The notes: generated from the sequence alone by a model not told the origin. DNA of 64,000 nucleotides from Oreohelix idahoensis (GCA_024509875.1 JAMPIV010003439.1:17501-81500), one strand, 5' to 3'; numbered from the stretch's first letter, positions 1 through 12,300 are shown. Numbers and translations are program-made.

Positions 1-2199
1 TACCCCACTGAATACTTTCTTGTTCTCTCCTTACATGCCTTGATGACATCGTCCATAAGGAGTATGAAGAGGTAAGGTGATAGGATATCACCTTGTCTTA
101 CACCAGTGGTGGTCCTGAACTCTTCTGACTTATGGTTTGCTGTCCTCACATAATTTCTGCAAGACTTGTAGAAGCTCTGTATAGCATGAATCAGAGGTGC
201 TGGAATATTCTTCCTTGCCAAACAGTCCCAAAGTTTGCTCCAGGGGACCCTGTCAAACGCCTTTTCCAGATCTATGAAACAAAGATGGATCTCACTCTTA
301 TACTCAAGGGCCTTTTCACTCAGCTGTCTGAGTGTGAAGATTAGGTCTTGAGTACTTCGGTTTGCTCGGAATCCGCACTGGACCTCATCCAATTGTGGCT
401 CAGCTAGGCGTCGGAGTCTCTGCTCTAGGATTCTAGAGTAGATTTTACTAGGGACACTGAGAAGGGATATGCCTCTATGGTTTCCACATTGTCGATTGTC
501 ACCCTTTTTGAAAATTGGTGTTATGATGGCAATCTCCCAATCCTTTGGTATGGTCTTGTTGCACCATGCTGCCTGTAGGACCTTTAAGAGTAATAGGTCA
601 CCTGATGCTCCCATGTACTTAACCATTTCTGGTGTTATACCATCATGCCCTGCTGCTTTGCCCATCTTGATTTTCTCTAGTGCTGCCCTCAGTTCTTCCA
701 TCTTTATGTCATCTTCACCATCATTGGTTTTCTCTTCTGTGCTAGTGGTTATCATTTCTGATGCTTCACCATGCTCACCATCCAGGAGTTCTGAGAAATA
801 TTCTTTCCATCTTTCCATTACTTCCTTCGGGGCAGTAAGCAATTTGCCTTGCTTGTGCTTTATAAATTTGAGAGGGCATTGTTTTTCCTTCCTCATGTTC
901 TTTAGGGTCTTATAGAACAATTTCTGGTTTTCTTGTGCATCTTTTTCTAGCTTTTCTCCAAATTCTTCCCAGGACTTCTGTTTTGCTGCTAGCACTTTGT
1001 TCTTTGCTTCTGTTCTGAGTGTCACATATTCTCTATATTTTTCCATTTGTCCTGTTGTGTTTTTAGCTCCTAAGTATTGTTTCCATGCCATTTTCTTCTC
1101 TCTTATTTTCTCTTTGACTTCCTCTGTCCACCAAGGTGTCCTCTTTCTCTGGTTCCCAAGTCGGACTTCACCGCATGCTTCTGCAGCAGCTGTCTTTATG
1201 ATATCCTTGAATTTATTCCAGAGGGTTTCCAAGTCATCAGGTCGTTCTTCTGTGTTGCTCACTGCTGTAGCAATAAGCCCCTGATATCTGGTCTTAATTT
1301 CTGGCTCTCTCAGCTTGTAGGTCCTAATGCTCATTTCTCCTGCTCGTTTACTTGGTTTCTTGCGTGATGTTGGGCAGTTGCTGAGCAACTCTTTCAGTTG
1401 TTCGTTTGATTGTTAGCAGGTAGTGATCACTTCCAATCTCTGGCCCCCTCCAGACTCTTGCATCTCGGACATATCTGAATGAGCTTCTCCGAACAATGGC
1501 ATAGTCGATCACTGACTTCTCATTCTTGGTTGGTTCACATCTAGTGTATGCATGTATGCGCTTATGGGGGAACTTTGTGTTTGTAATGATCAGATTCTGC
1601 TCACTGCAGAATCTAAGGAGTCGCTTTCCATTGTCATTGAGAGTATCTTCTCCATATCTTCCGATAACTCCACCCCATCTAGCATGGTCATTTCCAACTC
1701 TGGCATTAAAATCTCCGAGCATGATAACTTCATCTAGGCAGTCATCCACTGTCCTTTGAAGCAGCTCGAAGAATTCCTCCTTGACCTCTGCTCTCTCATC
1801 CTCATTTGGCCCATACACTATGACCAGGTTGACCATGGTTTCTCCTTCTTTTAGTTTTACAACCATAATGCGCTCCGAGACAAAGTTCCATCCCTTGATA
1901 CTATCTTTTTGATTTTGGGCCACAATGCAACCCACGCCCCCTTTAGCTCTTTCAGATATGGGTACACCACTGTAGAGCAACGTGTTGCCATCGAGATCCA
2001 TGACTCCTTGTCCTTTTTTCTTCGTTTCCGTTATAGCCAAGATTTCTAGTTTTGCTTTCCTCATCTCTTCCACCAGCTCCTCTTCCTTCCCATCTATACT
2101 TCTTGTGTTCCAAGTTCCATAAGTCGTAGTCCGTAGTCCGTTCCAGTTCGTCGCCTTTAGAATCAGTCCGGTTTTCTCTCTTGTATTGCTCGTAATCAT
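1..2199 (-). pseudogene. Endonuclease-reverse transcriptase ORF, one frameshift, open to window edge
   Basis: This is the ORF2-type polyprotein that nicks target DNA and copies element RNA into it. Positions 2199-1348 encode an APE-like endonuclease: GTWNTRS near the start, TETKK with the metal-binding Glu, GDFNARVG, and a C-terminal SDHYLLTI. Reading continues in another frame from about 1350 without any stop to base 1. That part gives a basic linker, then reverse transcriptase with GFRANRST, FIDLEKAFDRVP (first catalytic Asp) and GVRQGDILSPYLF. The window ends before the FADD motif. The single one-base frame change lies around 1345-1375, in the basic linker after the endonuclease. Apart from that break this copy looks well preserved. 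The start at 2199 is the first ATG in frame. Confidence 0.85.
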
Positions 2200-2340
2200 A
2201 GTTTAAGACAAACAGGTGATTGGCCTGTTGTGCCTTTGCATGGTGGAGGGGCTGCCTTCCTACGGCCTCCATGCAGGCCGCCCTCCTCCTTTTTCATCCG
2301 GGCTTGGGACCGGCATTGGCGGAGTTCACCGAAAACATTT
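1..2340 (-). mobile_element. Non-LTR retrotransposon, 5' part, cut by left window edge
   Basis: The minus strand carries a non-LTR retrotransposon reading leftward out of the window. The coding part is described separately. Upstream of it (about 2200-2340) is a GC-richer leader, quite unlike the AT-rich DNA beyond 2350, so I place the element's 5' end near 2340. No TSD can be tested because the 3' end lies outside the window. Clade assignment (RTE/CR1/L2 superfamily) is uncertain without a tree. Confidence 0.85.
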
Positions 2341-2404
2341 GCCGCAATTTTGAATTTTTCCGTAAAGTGAGATTTCACTGTCACGGAAAAATATTAAAAT
2401 AATG

Positions 2405-2866
2405 AACCTTGATGGACTGTGTAAAGGAATGTGGTGTAAACTCATGGCTAACAAGGTGGATAGCAGCTTCCTTAAATGAGAGTGCAGTTGTATTTCGCTT
2501 GGAAACATTGACATCAGAACCAATGCACATTTGCCCAGGATTACCCTAGGGTTCTCCATTATCACCGGTGCTGTTTAACATCTTTACAGCAAAAATAGCT
2601 GCAATCCAACAAACTAATTTACAGGACTGGTTCAGATAGAAATGAAATGGTTAAAAACATACATGAGACACTTCAAGCAGTTTCTAAATGGTGCGACGAA
2701 ACCAGCTTCAAAGTCAATCCTAACAAAGCCTGTGTGCTTTGGTGCTCCTTGAATAACTCCATATTGAAAGCAGATCTTCCAGACATTACTCTCAGTGGAC
2801 AGAAAATTGAAAGGCAGAGCAAGTTGAAGTTCCTTGGAGTAATATTCGATCGTGGGGTATCATATG
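2405..2866 (+). pseudogene. Jockey-like reverse transcriptase fragment, left part of a split copy
   Basis: The + strand encodes degraded reverse transcriptase. A strand-transfer region (RWIAASLNES) is followed by a motif-B-like GLP(stop)GSPLSPVLFN. After a deletion that removed the YADD catalytic region come AVSKWCDETSFKVNPNKA and the thumb segment KLKFLGVIFDRGVSYEHH. The reading frame stops abruptly at 2866 where another retroelement has inserted, and it resumes at 3841. Internal stops and the missing catalytic box make it a dead copy. Family: Jockey/CR1-type non-LTR element, judged from motif wording only. Confidence 0.75.
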
Positions 2867-2874
2867 AGCATCAT

Positions 2875-3840
2875 TTTTATTATTTTTTTTATTTTAATGA
2901 AGAAAAATATCCCGTTCAACCTCTAATGGGTTATAATTAGGATATATATTGTTTTCAATTCCAAATAATATGAAAAACTGCCGATATGAGACAGTGGCAT
3001 CACATTTGTCAAATCATTGTAAATAGGGACAATCACAATTGTGCTTAGGCCTATACGTTAAATAAAAAAAAACAAAAAAAACAAAAAAACAACAACAACA
3101 ACAACAAACAAAATCAAGACGAAACTCTGAACAAGAATAATATTAAAGTGAAGGGGTGTAAAGGCATGGCGGTTCCAGTTATATAACTGACTTTAACAGA
3201 TAATTAATTGCCTTTCATCTGTTAAAAGTCATAAGCATTGGAATAATAGCAACCTTCACATTCCCAACCACTATATATTAACATTTGTTCGTGTTAAATA
3301 TTGTTTGACTATATTATGCAGTTCCTTAGGTCTGTCTATTCTCAACACCTCTTCTATATTTATAGGTAAGTTGGATGCTTGCAAATAATCTAATATTGGT
3401 ATTCTCATTTGTTCATACCTCTTACATTTTAACAAGAAATGTTCTATATTATTGTCTTGAAGACATACAGCACAGTAAGGTTCTTCTATTCTGAAATAGC
3501 CTTTTCCCAGCTGTAGTCTGAGAAGTTTCCTATTACTGGGAATTTTCAATTCCCTAGATATCTGACATTTTCTTGTTGGAGCCTTGGACATCTTATATGC
3601 ATGTCTTCCTTTCAGATTTTTATCCCACTCTGCTTTCCATTCATCTGTTATTAAATCTTTAAATAAGCTCTTAATCTCTGATTTACTCGTCCATACATTT
3701 ATTAGATTTTTATCAGATCTACCTTTCTTGGCTTCTTTATCTGCCTTTTCATTTCCCTCTATGCCAACATGTGAAGGTATCCAAGCAATTAAGACTGAAC
3801 ATCCTCTGGAACATAAGTATGTAGTAGTCATAAATATCTA
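2875..3840 (-). mobile_element. 5'-truncated Jockey-like retroelement with 8-bp TSD
   Basis: The insertion is flanked by AGCATCAT at 2867-2874 and 3841-3848. On the minus strand it carries a C-terminal coding end (3271-3831), then a 3' UTR, then a T-rich stretch on the + strand just inside the left TSD. That is the complement of an A-rich 3' tail. Joining the sequence across it restores one reading frame of the older host element, which supports the borders. Part of its 3' UTR (about 2905-3045) recurs in opposite orientation at 7576-7728. Confidence 0.85.
3271..3831 (-). CDS. RNase H end and C-terminal CCHC knuckle of a Jockey-like polyprotein (partial)
   Basis: A 186-residue open frame holding the C-terminal end of a non-LTR polyprotein. 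IAWIPSHVGIEGNEKAD is the last conserved block of the element-encoded RNase H, with its His and final Asp. The end of the chain has a CAVC...H...C pattern (residues about 130-150), the C-terminal zinc knuckle typical of this class. The N-terminal portion, including endonuclease and reverse transcriptase, was lost by 5' truncation at insertion. The first codons near 3831 are therefore an artefact of the junction and not a real start. It stays open to its natural stop at 3271, so truncation is the only obvious damage. Confidence 0.8.
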   Translation of the reverse strand: MTTTYLCSRGCSVLIAWIPSHVGIEGNEKADKEAKKGRSDKNLINVWTSKSEIKSLFKDLITDEWKAEWDKNLKGRHAYKMSKAPTRKCQISRELKIPSNRKLLRLQLGKGYFRIEEPYCAVCLQDNNIEHFLLKCKRYEQMRIPILDYLQASNLPINIEEVLRIDRPKELHNIVKQYLTRTNVNI

Positions 3841-4265
3841 AGCATCATGTTGATCACATCATGCAGAAGTGCAAGAGAGGTCTGGCAGCACAATGTGAAT
3901 GACTGGAACCCATTCAAAACGAAGGGATGCGTATAGTCTTGGGCTGCACGCGAGATACCCCTATTGTGATTATGCGGCACATGCTTGGATTGCTGTCAGT
4001 TAGATCCAGATATACGATGACACAGGTAAAACCGTATATGCGTGTAACCATAGACAAAAGGCATTCCCTGCATGGGAACATAGCTGACATCAAAGGAGCG
4101 AGAATAAAGAGGGGGATATCATGGATGGCGCATGCAGAGGAGACTACTAGACAGGTGATCCCAGTTGAAAATATATTCAAGGGAGAAGAATGGAGTAAGT
4201 CAGATGAGAGCTGGATGAACTGCCATCAAGTCATCATCAGCCTTGGTAGAGAATGCAGAACTTAG
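3841..4265 (+). pseudogene. Jockey-like reverse transcriptase fragment, right part of the split copy
   Basis: The frame resumes directly after the insertion with VDHIMQKCKRGL and, after a stop and a small deletion, QNEGMRIVLGCTRDTPI. This is the thumb region found in Jockey-like polyproteins, where it is followed by MRHMLGLLSVRSRY. It stays open to a stop at 4265. About 70 residues normally present between these two blocks are missing. Together with 2405-2866 it forms one older element that was cut by the insertion at 2875-3840. Confidence 0.75.
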
Positions 4266-5379
4266 GCCAATGGGAGAGCAGAGCTGGAAGTTGATCAGCT
4301 CATAAATGATAATACTTGTAATAAATTATTGTTACGAATACAGTACCGGTACCATAAAAAACACAGATTATTCATTTTCTAACATATTGATACATAATAT
4401 GTATTATTTTCATGCATTTTTATAGATTTTAGATTTATTTTGTAATATCATCATAATCATGTATAAATGCCTGTGACATATTATGAAAATAGTTTTCATC
4501 TATTTATTTCTTCATCTACACTTTTCTTTTAACAAAGTTTTCACCTACGCCTGTTAGTTAACAAAACCATTCCTATACTCAGAGTTCTGCCATTTTTCTA
4601 ATTAGCGCTCATATTTTATTGCTGTTTGCTTTTTTCTTTGATGATGATCAACCAGCAGACCATTTAGTAGGTACCACAAAGTGATTTTTGTTTGCACAGA
4701 AACACCAGAGAAAACAATGTAGTTTTGAAGCCCTTGGTAAATCAGGAAATTTGGTACTTTATTTTTTAAAATAGGACAACAAATAAAAAAGTTATAGCAT
4801 TTTAAAAAATGTGGGGACTTCGCAACATTGAAAAAGTTACATCACACCAACTTCAGAACACTGCCGTGTTCTTAAATATAATCTTACAACTTTATCTGAC
4901 AAACAACATATAGTCTGGAATATACTGATCACACAAAGAAAACTACAGAGCTACATCATGAATAATTATCAATATATTTGAGACCAAAAATTGCAAATCT
5001 GCAAAACACATTACCGAAAAATATAGTTTGTTGAATGAGTCAATATTCACAACATCATATTTCAAAAAGTATATAATGTACAAGCTTTAAATTTGTACAT
5101 ATTAATCTGCATACTACATAAATATATCTCAATTTTTTTCAGAGGATTTAAACATCTATTTGTTCTTGTATAATTTTTTAAAATGTGTCCAGAGGCCAAT
5201 TTGTCGCAGGGGAAGAAAAAAATGTGAAAATGAAGAATTTTTTTTTTTTTAAGATACTGTCCATATTTCTTTAAAAAAAATTTGTAGGCAATAATTAACA
5301 ACATTTAAACAATAATTAGCAACATCTAAACGCTATATTTTTTAAAAACAACTGGTTATTAGCATTTAAAAAGACATTT
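4266..5379. other. AT-rich spacer, no gene seen
   Basis: Very AT-rich sequence with stops in all frames. The first 60 bases are probably the 3' UTR of the Jockey-like copy ending at 4265. I see no RNA gene, no tandem repeat and no clear inverted repeat. Poly-T/A runs around 5230-5280 explain the short open frame there. Confidence 0.6.
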
Positions 5380-6628
5380 TTAACTGGAGAAGAATGATCT
5401 TTTTCTCGAAGATAAGTGAAAGTTTTGCTTGTTTTATCTAAAGCTTTTACGAAATTCTTCATGAGCCCCAACTTTATATGTAACTGTGGTAAAAATGATG
5501 CTGTCTGTGTTAACTAATGGCTCGTGTTTTACATTTTTATGCCCGAGCTGCATACGATCCCTGATAGGCCACACCTTTCTTGCATGATGTTCCTGTCTGT
5601 TGCGGCTGTCCCATTCACATAGGAAGCATCACAATTTAGTATACCCAGTCTGCATGTCTGTGAGAATTGCAATGACCTTTAGGTCTCCACAAATCCGCCA
5701 TTGGTAGTCATTGTACTTTATTTTTGCCAAAAGTATAGCCATATTGTCATAAGTTTCTTTCATATGAACAGAGTAGGCGACTGGAATTGATGAAAATAAA
5801 TTTCCGTTATGCAATAACACGGCTTTTAGACTAGTCTTGGAAGAGTCGATGAAAAGTCGACATTCGTTGACTATGTGCTCATGACCGAGGTGCACCATTA
5901 GACCGTTTACATCTTTGCAATAGCAAATGTCATCATCCATCTCAAAGTATTGAACAAGTTCTCTGTGTCTATGACGAAATTTAGATATCGGAGTATTGGG
6001 CGCTAAAAGATTCCATTCTTTGAGTCGCGAACCGAGTAATTTCGCTTGTAATTTTGGTAAGAGCGAGATCACGTATTAGATCTGAAAGTTCTGAATGGTT
6101 AATTAAGTGAACACCATCATTCACCGGTATATAATCCGAGTCAGAATTAGTTTCTAAAGCAGGTAAACTATCACTTTCTGATGGTTCATTCACGTCCAAT
6201 GGATATTGTTCTGGTGGAACTGGGATCGGACACGTGATTTGATCATGAGGCACTGGTTTCGAAACCGATTCAATATTTGGATAAACCACAGACTTTCTAA
6301 TTTTAAAAGTGAAACCATGGATATATGTCAAACAGAAGTAACAATCAGTAGCGTGATTTGTCAGTTCACGCCATATTACTGGCACTCCAAAAGGCATCGA
6401 CTTATGCTTCGGCGATTTTCGTAACCAACCTGCCAATGTATTTGAACAAGTCGAACAAACTGCATTTGGCTTCCAAGATTTATTTGCATCATCAACTTTC
6501 GAATCGAAATAAAGTTCATATGCTTTCTTTAGTAATGGTGTAAAGTTTTTCTGGTGAACACGATCAGTAAAATATCCGCACACGTAACAGAACAGATTAG
6601 CCGAATTTCTACAACTTCTAGAAGCCAT
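5380..6628 (-). pseudogene. Degraded copy of an uncharacterised multi-copy metazoan gene with CxxC clusters
   Basis: The N-terminus is intact at 6628 (MASRSCRNSANLFCYVCGYF). It is followed by VCSTCSNTLAGWL and DCYFCL, a CxxC/CxxC arrangement resembling a ZAD- or THAP-like zinc module. The second half contains LFIDSSKTSLKAVLLHNGN, YSVHMKETYDNM and ICGDLKVI. From memory, proteins with these phrases occur as repeated, uncharacterised predicted genes in arthropods and some other invertebrates. I do not know their function and cannot rule out a transposon origin. The frame breaks near 6065. After 5629 a stop replaces a Cys before CFLCEWDSR, and a further frame change occurs near 5470, after which similarity continues to about 5380. 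This is a broken copy. The family assignment rests on recall. Confidence 0.6.
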
Positions 6629-7397
6629 ATTTCGCTCAGAATTATTTCAAAATACAGTAACTATTTGAAAAATAGCGTAACATATGTCATGCATCTTTTA
6701 GCAGTATAAAAAGTAGAATTATTTTGCATTTTATTAATTTTTAATAAGTTATATAGTAAAAATGAAACGGAGCAAATAACGGTTTCCCAAAAATATATTT
6801 TTTCACAAATATCTTAAGAACCCGACGTGATAGAGATAAACGGATTTCAGATTTGAAATCAGCGCAAGAAACTGACCTAAGAACACTTATTCTTATATAA
6901 GAAAGAAAAATGTTGTTTGTCAGTGTTATCTGTATCTTACCTCTACACCTCACGGTAGAAGGGGAATGACTAAGTAAGTATCTTAACTGAGCCTTAAGAT
7001 TTCTAAGGGCATTTCATCCTTTACAAATTTTATCCACATCCTCCTTTGTGGTGCACAGACCCCCTTGGCTTATGATTGTGTTATATAACTCTATCTTCTT
7101 CTCTGCATTTTTAATATTTTTCTCTTTTTTCCTCCTATTCTTGTCAGTTATTCGCTATTTAATTTTTTTCTTTGACTGCCCTCTCTGACTCTTTACTCCG
7201 TATTTTCCATTTCAGTCTATGTTTTGGGTTCTTCGTCGTCACTCTTGCATTCTCTACTTTTATTTTATCTGCTTCTTCTTCTTCTCCATTTCACTTTTTA
7301 TCTGTTTGTAGTGTGTTACTTTGTGGTCTGTAGCTTTATGAAAAAAAAAAAAAAACTACAAGCAGTCTACCTCAAGCCATGTTGCATTCCCATCCAT

Positions 7398-7472
7398 ATA
7401 ACTTCTGGAATTTTATTTTTCCAGATGACTCCTACTAGGCGTCATCTGGAAAATTAAAATTCCAGAAGTTAT
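7398..7472. repeat. 75-bp near-perfect foldback hairpin
   Basis: A 32-base left arm (7398-7429, beginning ATAACTTCTGG) is matched in reverse complement by 7441-7472 with one mismatch. The 11-base loop (7430-7440) is itself nearly palindromic. Size and shape fit a foldback MITE remnant or a small-RNA hairpin. No flanking duplication is obvious. Confidence 0.75.
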
Positions 7473-7575
7473 TGTTGTTTTTACATGTATAGAGAATTAC
7501 ATGTACTATTACTATTACTATTACTGGCTTGTTCTTGTTCAGAGTTTCTTCTTGATTTTTTTTTTTAAAACATAT

Positions 7576-7728
7576 AAGCACAATTGTGATTGTCCTAATT
7601 TACAATGGTGTGATGCCACTTTCTCATATCGGCAGTTTTTCATATTATTTGGAATTGAAAACAATATGTATCCTAATTATAACCCATCAGAGGTTGAACG
7701 GGATATTTATCATCCTTAATTTAAAAAA
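7576..7728 (+). mobile_element. Detached 3' UTR of a Jockey-like element
   Basis: This block is the reverse complement of about 2905-3045, the 3' UTR of the insertion at 2875-3840, with modest divergence (for example CATATCGGCAGTTTTTCATA in this orientation). It ends in an A-rich tail near 7720, as expected for a severely 5'-truncated copy. Confidence 0.75.
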
Positions 7729-9387
7729 TATAAATATATATATATTATTATATATATATATATTATATCTTCTTTTCGGGGAATTTTAAGACTATCAACT
7801 AGTGCCTACTAGTCCGGAAATTTCAGTACACCGTCCGCTACTTTGTTATGGAATTTTCCGGCTTCCTAGCCTTGACTCAATTTGTCGTCCATTGACATTG
7901 GGCCTTGCGATATCATTCGCTTTAGAGATCATAATTGACCCTATTATGTTGCAAAAGAAACCTTCATTTAATTACCAATTATTCAAAACATGCATTTTTT
8001 ATTCCCATTGGGGTAACTTTCTTAGCTTTTCAAGCTCTTGAAAAAATTAGATTGATGTGCGAATGTCTGAAGTGGTGATAACACATTCAATCCACGCTGT
8101 GTTACACAAACTGTGCGATCGTGTTAAATTGCTAAATAATATTAAAAGTATTGTAAATTTTACATTTGAAGTTCAATACATTGGTAATAACTGATATACT
8201 TACGTATAGTCAACCTTAAATCAGAAGATGTGATGATGTTTGAACAAGAGCCAATATAAGTGGCGTCCCGATCTTGATAGACATCGGGAGTTATCACGGC
8301 CCATGGAACAGCCTCGCTCTGCATCCTTCGCTAAAATTTCTAGGCCTAACTTGAGCGATACAGAACTTACTCAAAGTCAATTAGCTCGACCGCCAAATAT
8401 CAGAAGTCAATAAAATTTCACGAGAGAAAAGAAAAATGGCTCCCAAATCTTCTCAAACCTGGCAAAGATTTATAACACCATTTAAAATGTCAAATTTGGT
8501 AAAATTTAAAATTCACTTCGAGATATCAACGTTTTACACTTTGTTTTCTACAGTTTGCCGTATATGAAACTAAAGATACACTTTTCCCCTTAAAAGTTGT
8601 GAAAACAGTGTGCAAATTAGTGGTTTGACTGTCGAGCGACCCTCATTTGAATGAAGCGGGGTGAGACGAAAACGTTCGGAGTCCGTAGCAAACTACGTGT
8701 AACGCTGCTGTTTGTTTTTATTAGTAAAAAAATACTTCAATAGCTTTTATTTTTTTTTAATTAATACATTTCAAAAGAGAAGAAGATAAAGAGTATCGTG
8801 ATATAAATTTTATTACAATCCGCTTAATAGCAAAGGGACAGTGACGACTTAAACTTGACGAATAGTTTTCACCACTGGGTACAGCTCGAAGCGGGCGGTT
8901 TGTGGTACCAACATTTAGCTACGTTGATCTGTAATTCATTCTTAACACCAGTGATTAAAAATCGTGGTAATAAATAAGATCAGAAAGCGATCAAGGATGG
9001 ATTTCTTTAGCACTAAGAGCAGATAATTTTTGAACCAAGGTGAGGAAAATTTTTATTACCTCCCTTGTAAACTGTTAGTTTGAGAAGCAATTAAACACGG
9101 CGAATCGCAAGATCTAAGAACACTGCTCGCTAGAAATGGCCAGAAAAGCAGAGACGTAAAATTTGCACTGATTAGCAAATTACGTTATGCCGATCTAAGC
9201 GATAGAGCATGAGTTCTGGTTTTTCGGCTTTAGTGTGAGATAGATATTTGATTTGCAGATTGAACGGAGAATTCTCCGTAGGTGCTAACATCTGGCAGAG
9301 ATTCTGGTTTCGGTCAATAGTGTAATAGTCTCTTTGATTTCACATATCTATCTATCTATATATATATATATATATATATACTAGAGC

Positions 9388-9399
9388 AATCTAACTCTA
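9388..9399 (+). repeat. Target-site duplication, left copy (family A)
   Basis: AATCTAACTCTA occurs here and again exactly at 12630-12641, bracketing the non-LTR element. Twelve of twelve bases match, as expected for target-primed insertion. Confidence 0.9.
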
Positions 9400-12300
9400 C
9401 ACCCGTGTTACCGGGGCCCGAAAGGGGAGCAAAGAATAGTAACACTGTCCCCTACCAAGCATGTCGTAAAAAGCGACTAAGGAGGGTTTAGCATGGGGCC
9501 GGTTACACCATCCTGTAAAAAAATTTAAACCACAAAAAACTTCAACAAATATGGACAAGTCAAATAAAGAAAATAAAACACAGCCATCCAAGACAGGGGA
9601 AGGTCCTCTCGCGGGGAGGCGTATGATGCAACACAGAGAAAGCCGAAAGGAGTCTGTGTTGCTGACTAACCTTCTTTCTTCTAGGAGAACTTCCAGATTT
9701 GGCACCTGGAATGTTCGGACATTAAACGAACAAGGGAAAGTGGCGCAAGTAGCAGCAGAAATGAGGGAATACAAAATCGAGGTTCTGGGAATGTGTGAAA
9801 CAAAGTGGAAGGGGGTAGACAGGAAGAAACTCATCACAGGTGAATTGGTGCTGTCCTCAGGACATGAAGACGAAAGTTCACACCACAGTGAAGGGGTAGC
9901 TCTTATGTTATCTAAAGAAGCACAGAAAGCACTAATTGAATGGGAAGCTGTTGGACCCAGAATAATAACAGCCTCTTTCAAAACAGCTAAAAAGAAAATT
10001 CATGTAAATGTCATCCAATGTTATGCACCAACTAATGACAAAGAAGAGTCTGTGAAAGAAGCATTTTATACTAAACTACAGGAAATTATGGATAAAGTAA
10101 AAAGAAGAGACATCACAATTTTGATGGGTGACATGAATGCAAAGATAGGTACAGTCAACACTGGATTTGAAGAAGTCATGGGAAAACATGGGCTAGGAGT
10201 ATTGAATGAAAATGGAGAGCTATTCGCAAACTTCTGTGCTTCATATCAACTGGCTATAGGAGGAAGCATGTTTCCACATAAGAGAATACACAAGGCAACA
10301 TGGATATCACCAGACCATAGAACAGAAAATCAGATTGATCATATATGCATAAACAAGAAGTTTAGATCATCATTGCAGGATGTAAAGGTATATAGAGGAG
10401 CAGATGTGGCATCAGATCACCATCTTCTGATAGCCAAAGTAAAAATGAAACTCAAGAGATATGCAACAATGCAAAATTATAGACAACAGTTTAATGTAGG
10501 ACAGCTAAGAAATCAAGAAACAAGAGACAAATCTGCGGTCACAGTATCCAACAAATTCCAAGTGCTCCAACAGCTGGAAGATGTAGAGAATACAGAAGAC
10601 TATTGGCAGCAGGTCAAAACAGTATGGAAGGAGACATGTGAAGAAATACTGGGGAAAAGGGAAAGACAACAAAAAGCATGGATAACAACAGAAACCATCA
10701 ATAAGATAAAAGACAGAAAAAGCAAGAAAGCAGAGTTAAACACAAGCAAAACTAGAAGCTCCAAAGCCAAGGCTCAAGAAGTGTACACAGAAGCAAACAA
10801 AGAAGTAAAAAGAAGTATCAAAAGAGACAAGAGGAAGTATATTGAGGAGTTGGCAAGAGAGGCAGAAGATGCTGCAGCCAAAGGAAATATGAGAGAACTG
10901 TATAGCAGCACAAAGAAGCTAACAGGGAAATACAAGCAAACAAGTTGCCTCATAAAAGACAAGAATGGGAAACTGCTCAGCAATATACAAGAGCAAATGA
11001 AGAGGTGGACAGAATATTTTGGGGACCTTCTCAATGGACCAGCTCCACAAAACCCGCCGGACGTCCAGCCAGCAGAAGAAGAGCTACAAATTAACGGTGA
11101 AAGACCAACGAAGGAAGAAATAAAGAAAGCCATAAAGCTTCTAAGAGAGGGAAAAGCGTCTGGACCTGATGGCATTCCAGCAGAGGCCATCAAAGCAGAT
11201 ATCGACACGGCTACAGAGATGTTATATAAATTACTTGGTAAAGTCTGGGAAAAGGAAGAGATACCAGCAGAATGGAAGGAAGGATATCTGGTTAAGTTGC
11301 CTAAGAAGGGAAATTTACAAGAGTGCACAAATTATAGAGGAATAATGTTACTATCAGTGCCAGGAAAAGTATTAAACAGGATTATCCTTGAGAGATTAAA
11401 AGAGTCCATAGACAAGAAACTGAGAGATGAACAAGCAGGTTTTCGACAAAACAGATCATGTACAGACCAGATAGCCACTTTGAGAATAATAGTTGAACAA
11501 AGTCTGGAATGGAATTCACCACTATACATCGGATTTGTGGACTACGAAAAGGCATTTGGCAGTGTGGACAGAGAATCACTTTGGAGATTGATGAGGCATT
11601 ATGGAGTTCCCCTGAAGATCATTAATTTAGTAGGGGAAACATATGAAGACATGACATGCAGAGTTCTTCGCGAGGGACAGCTTGCAGAACCGTTTGGGAT
11701 AAGAACAGGAGTGCGACGGGGATGCCTCTTGTCTCCATTTCTTTTCTTGCTGGCAATAGATTGGGTTATGAGATCATCGACAACACACAACAGAAATGGA
11801 ATCCAGTGGACTCTGACTAAGCAGTTGGATGATCTGGATTTTGCTGATGACTTGGCTCTTCTGTCCCATAACCGTAATCAGATGCAGGACAAATTGAAAA
11901 CACTCGATGAGAGGTCACAGCAATTGGGTCTGAAAATACACAGGGAAAAGACAAAAATAATGAGAATAAATGCAGGTAATGATAACAGGGTTGAACTTGA
12001 AGAAACACCAATTCAAGATGTAGAATCATACACATATCTTGGTAGTAATATAGATAGAGTTGGAGGGACGGACAGCGATATCAAAATAAGAATACAAAAG
12101 GCAAGAGGAGCTTTCATTGCATTGGGAAATATATGGAGATCAAGAGAAATCGGATCCAACACGAAAATAAGAATCTTCAACTCAAATGTGAAGTCAGTCC
12201 TGTTGTATGGCTCGGAGACATGGAGAACAACAAAGACAACAACCAAAAAGCTACAGACTTTCATAAATGGGTGCTTGCGTAGAATAGAGGGATTAAAATG

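Larger units (their letters stand above)
6629..9387. other. AT-rich intergenic region with scattered small repeats
   Basis: No convincing coding sequence. Recognisable items are a foldback at 7398-7472, a retroelement 3' tail at 7576-7728, AT repeats near 7735-7765 and a short TA repeat at 9359-9380. The rest (for example 7730-9350) is unassigned and shows no open frame of interest. Confidence 0.6.

Noticed and set aside
9397..9981. 194-codon frame on the - strand
   Set aside because: Antisense of the family A endonuclease; no motif of its own.
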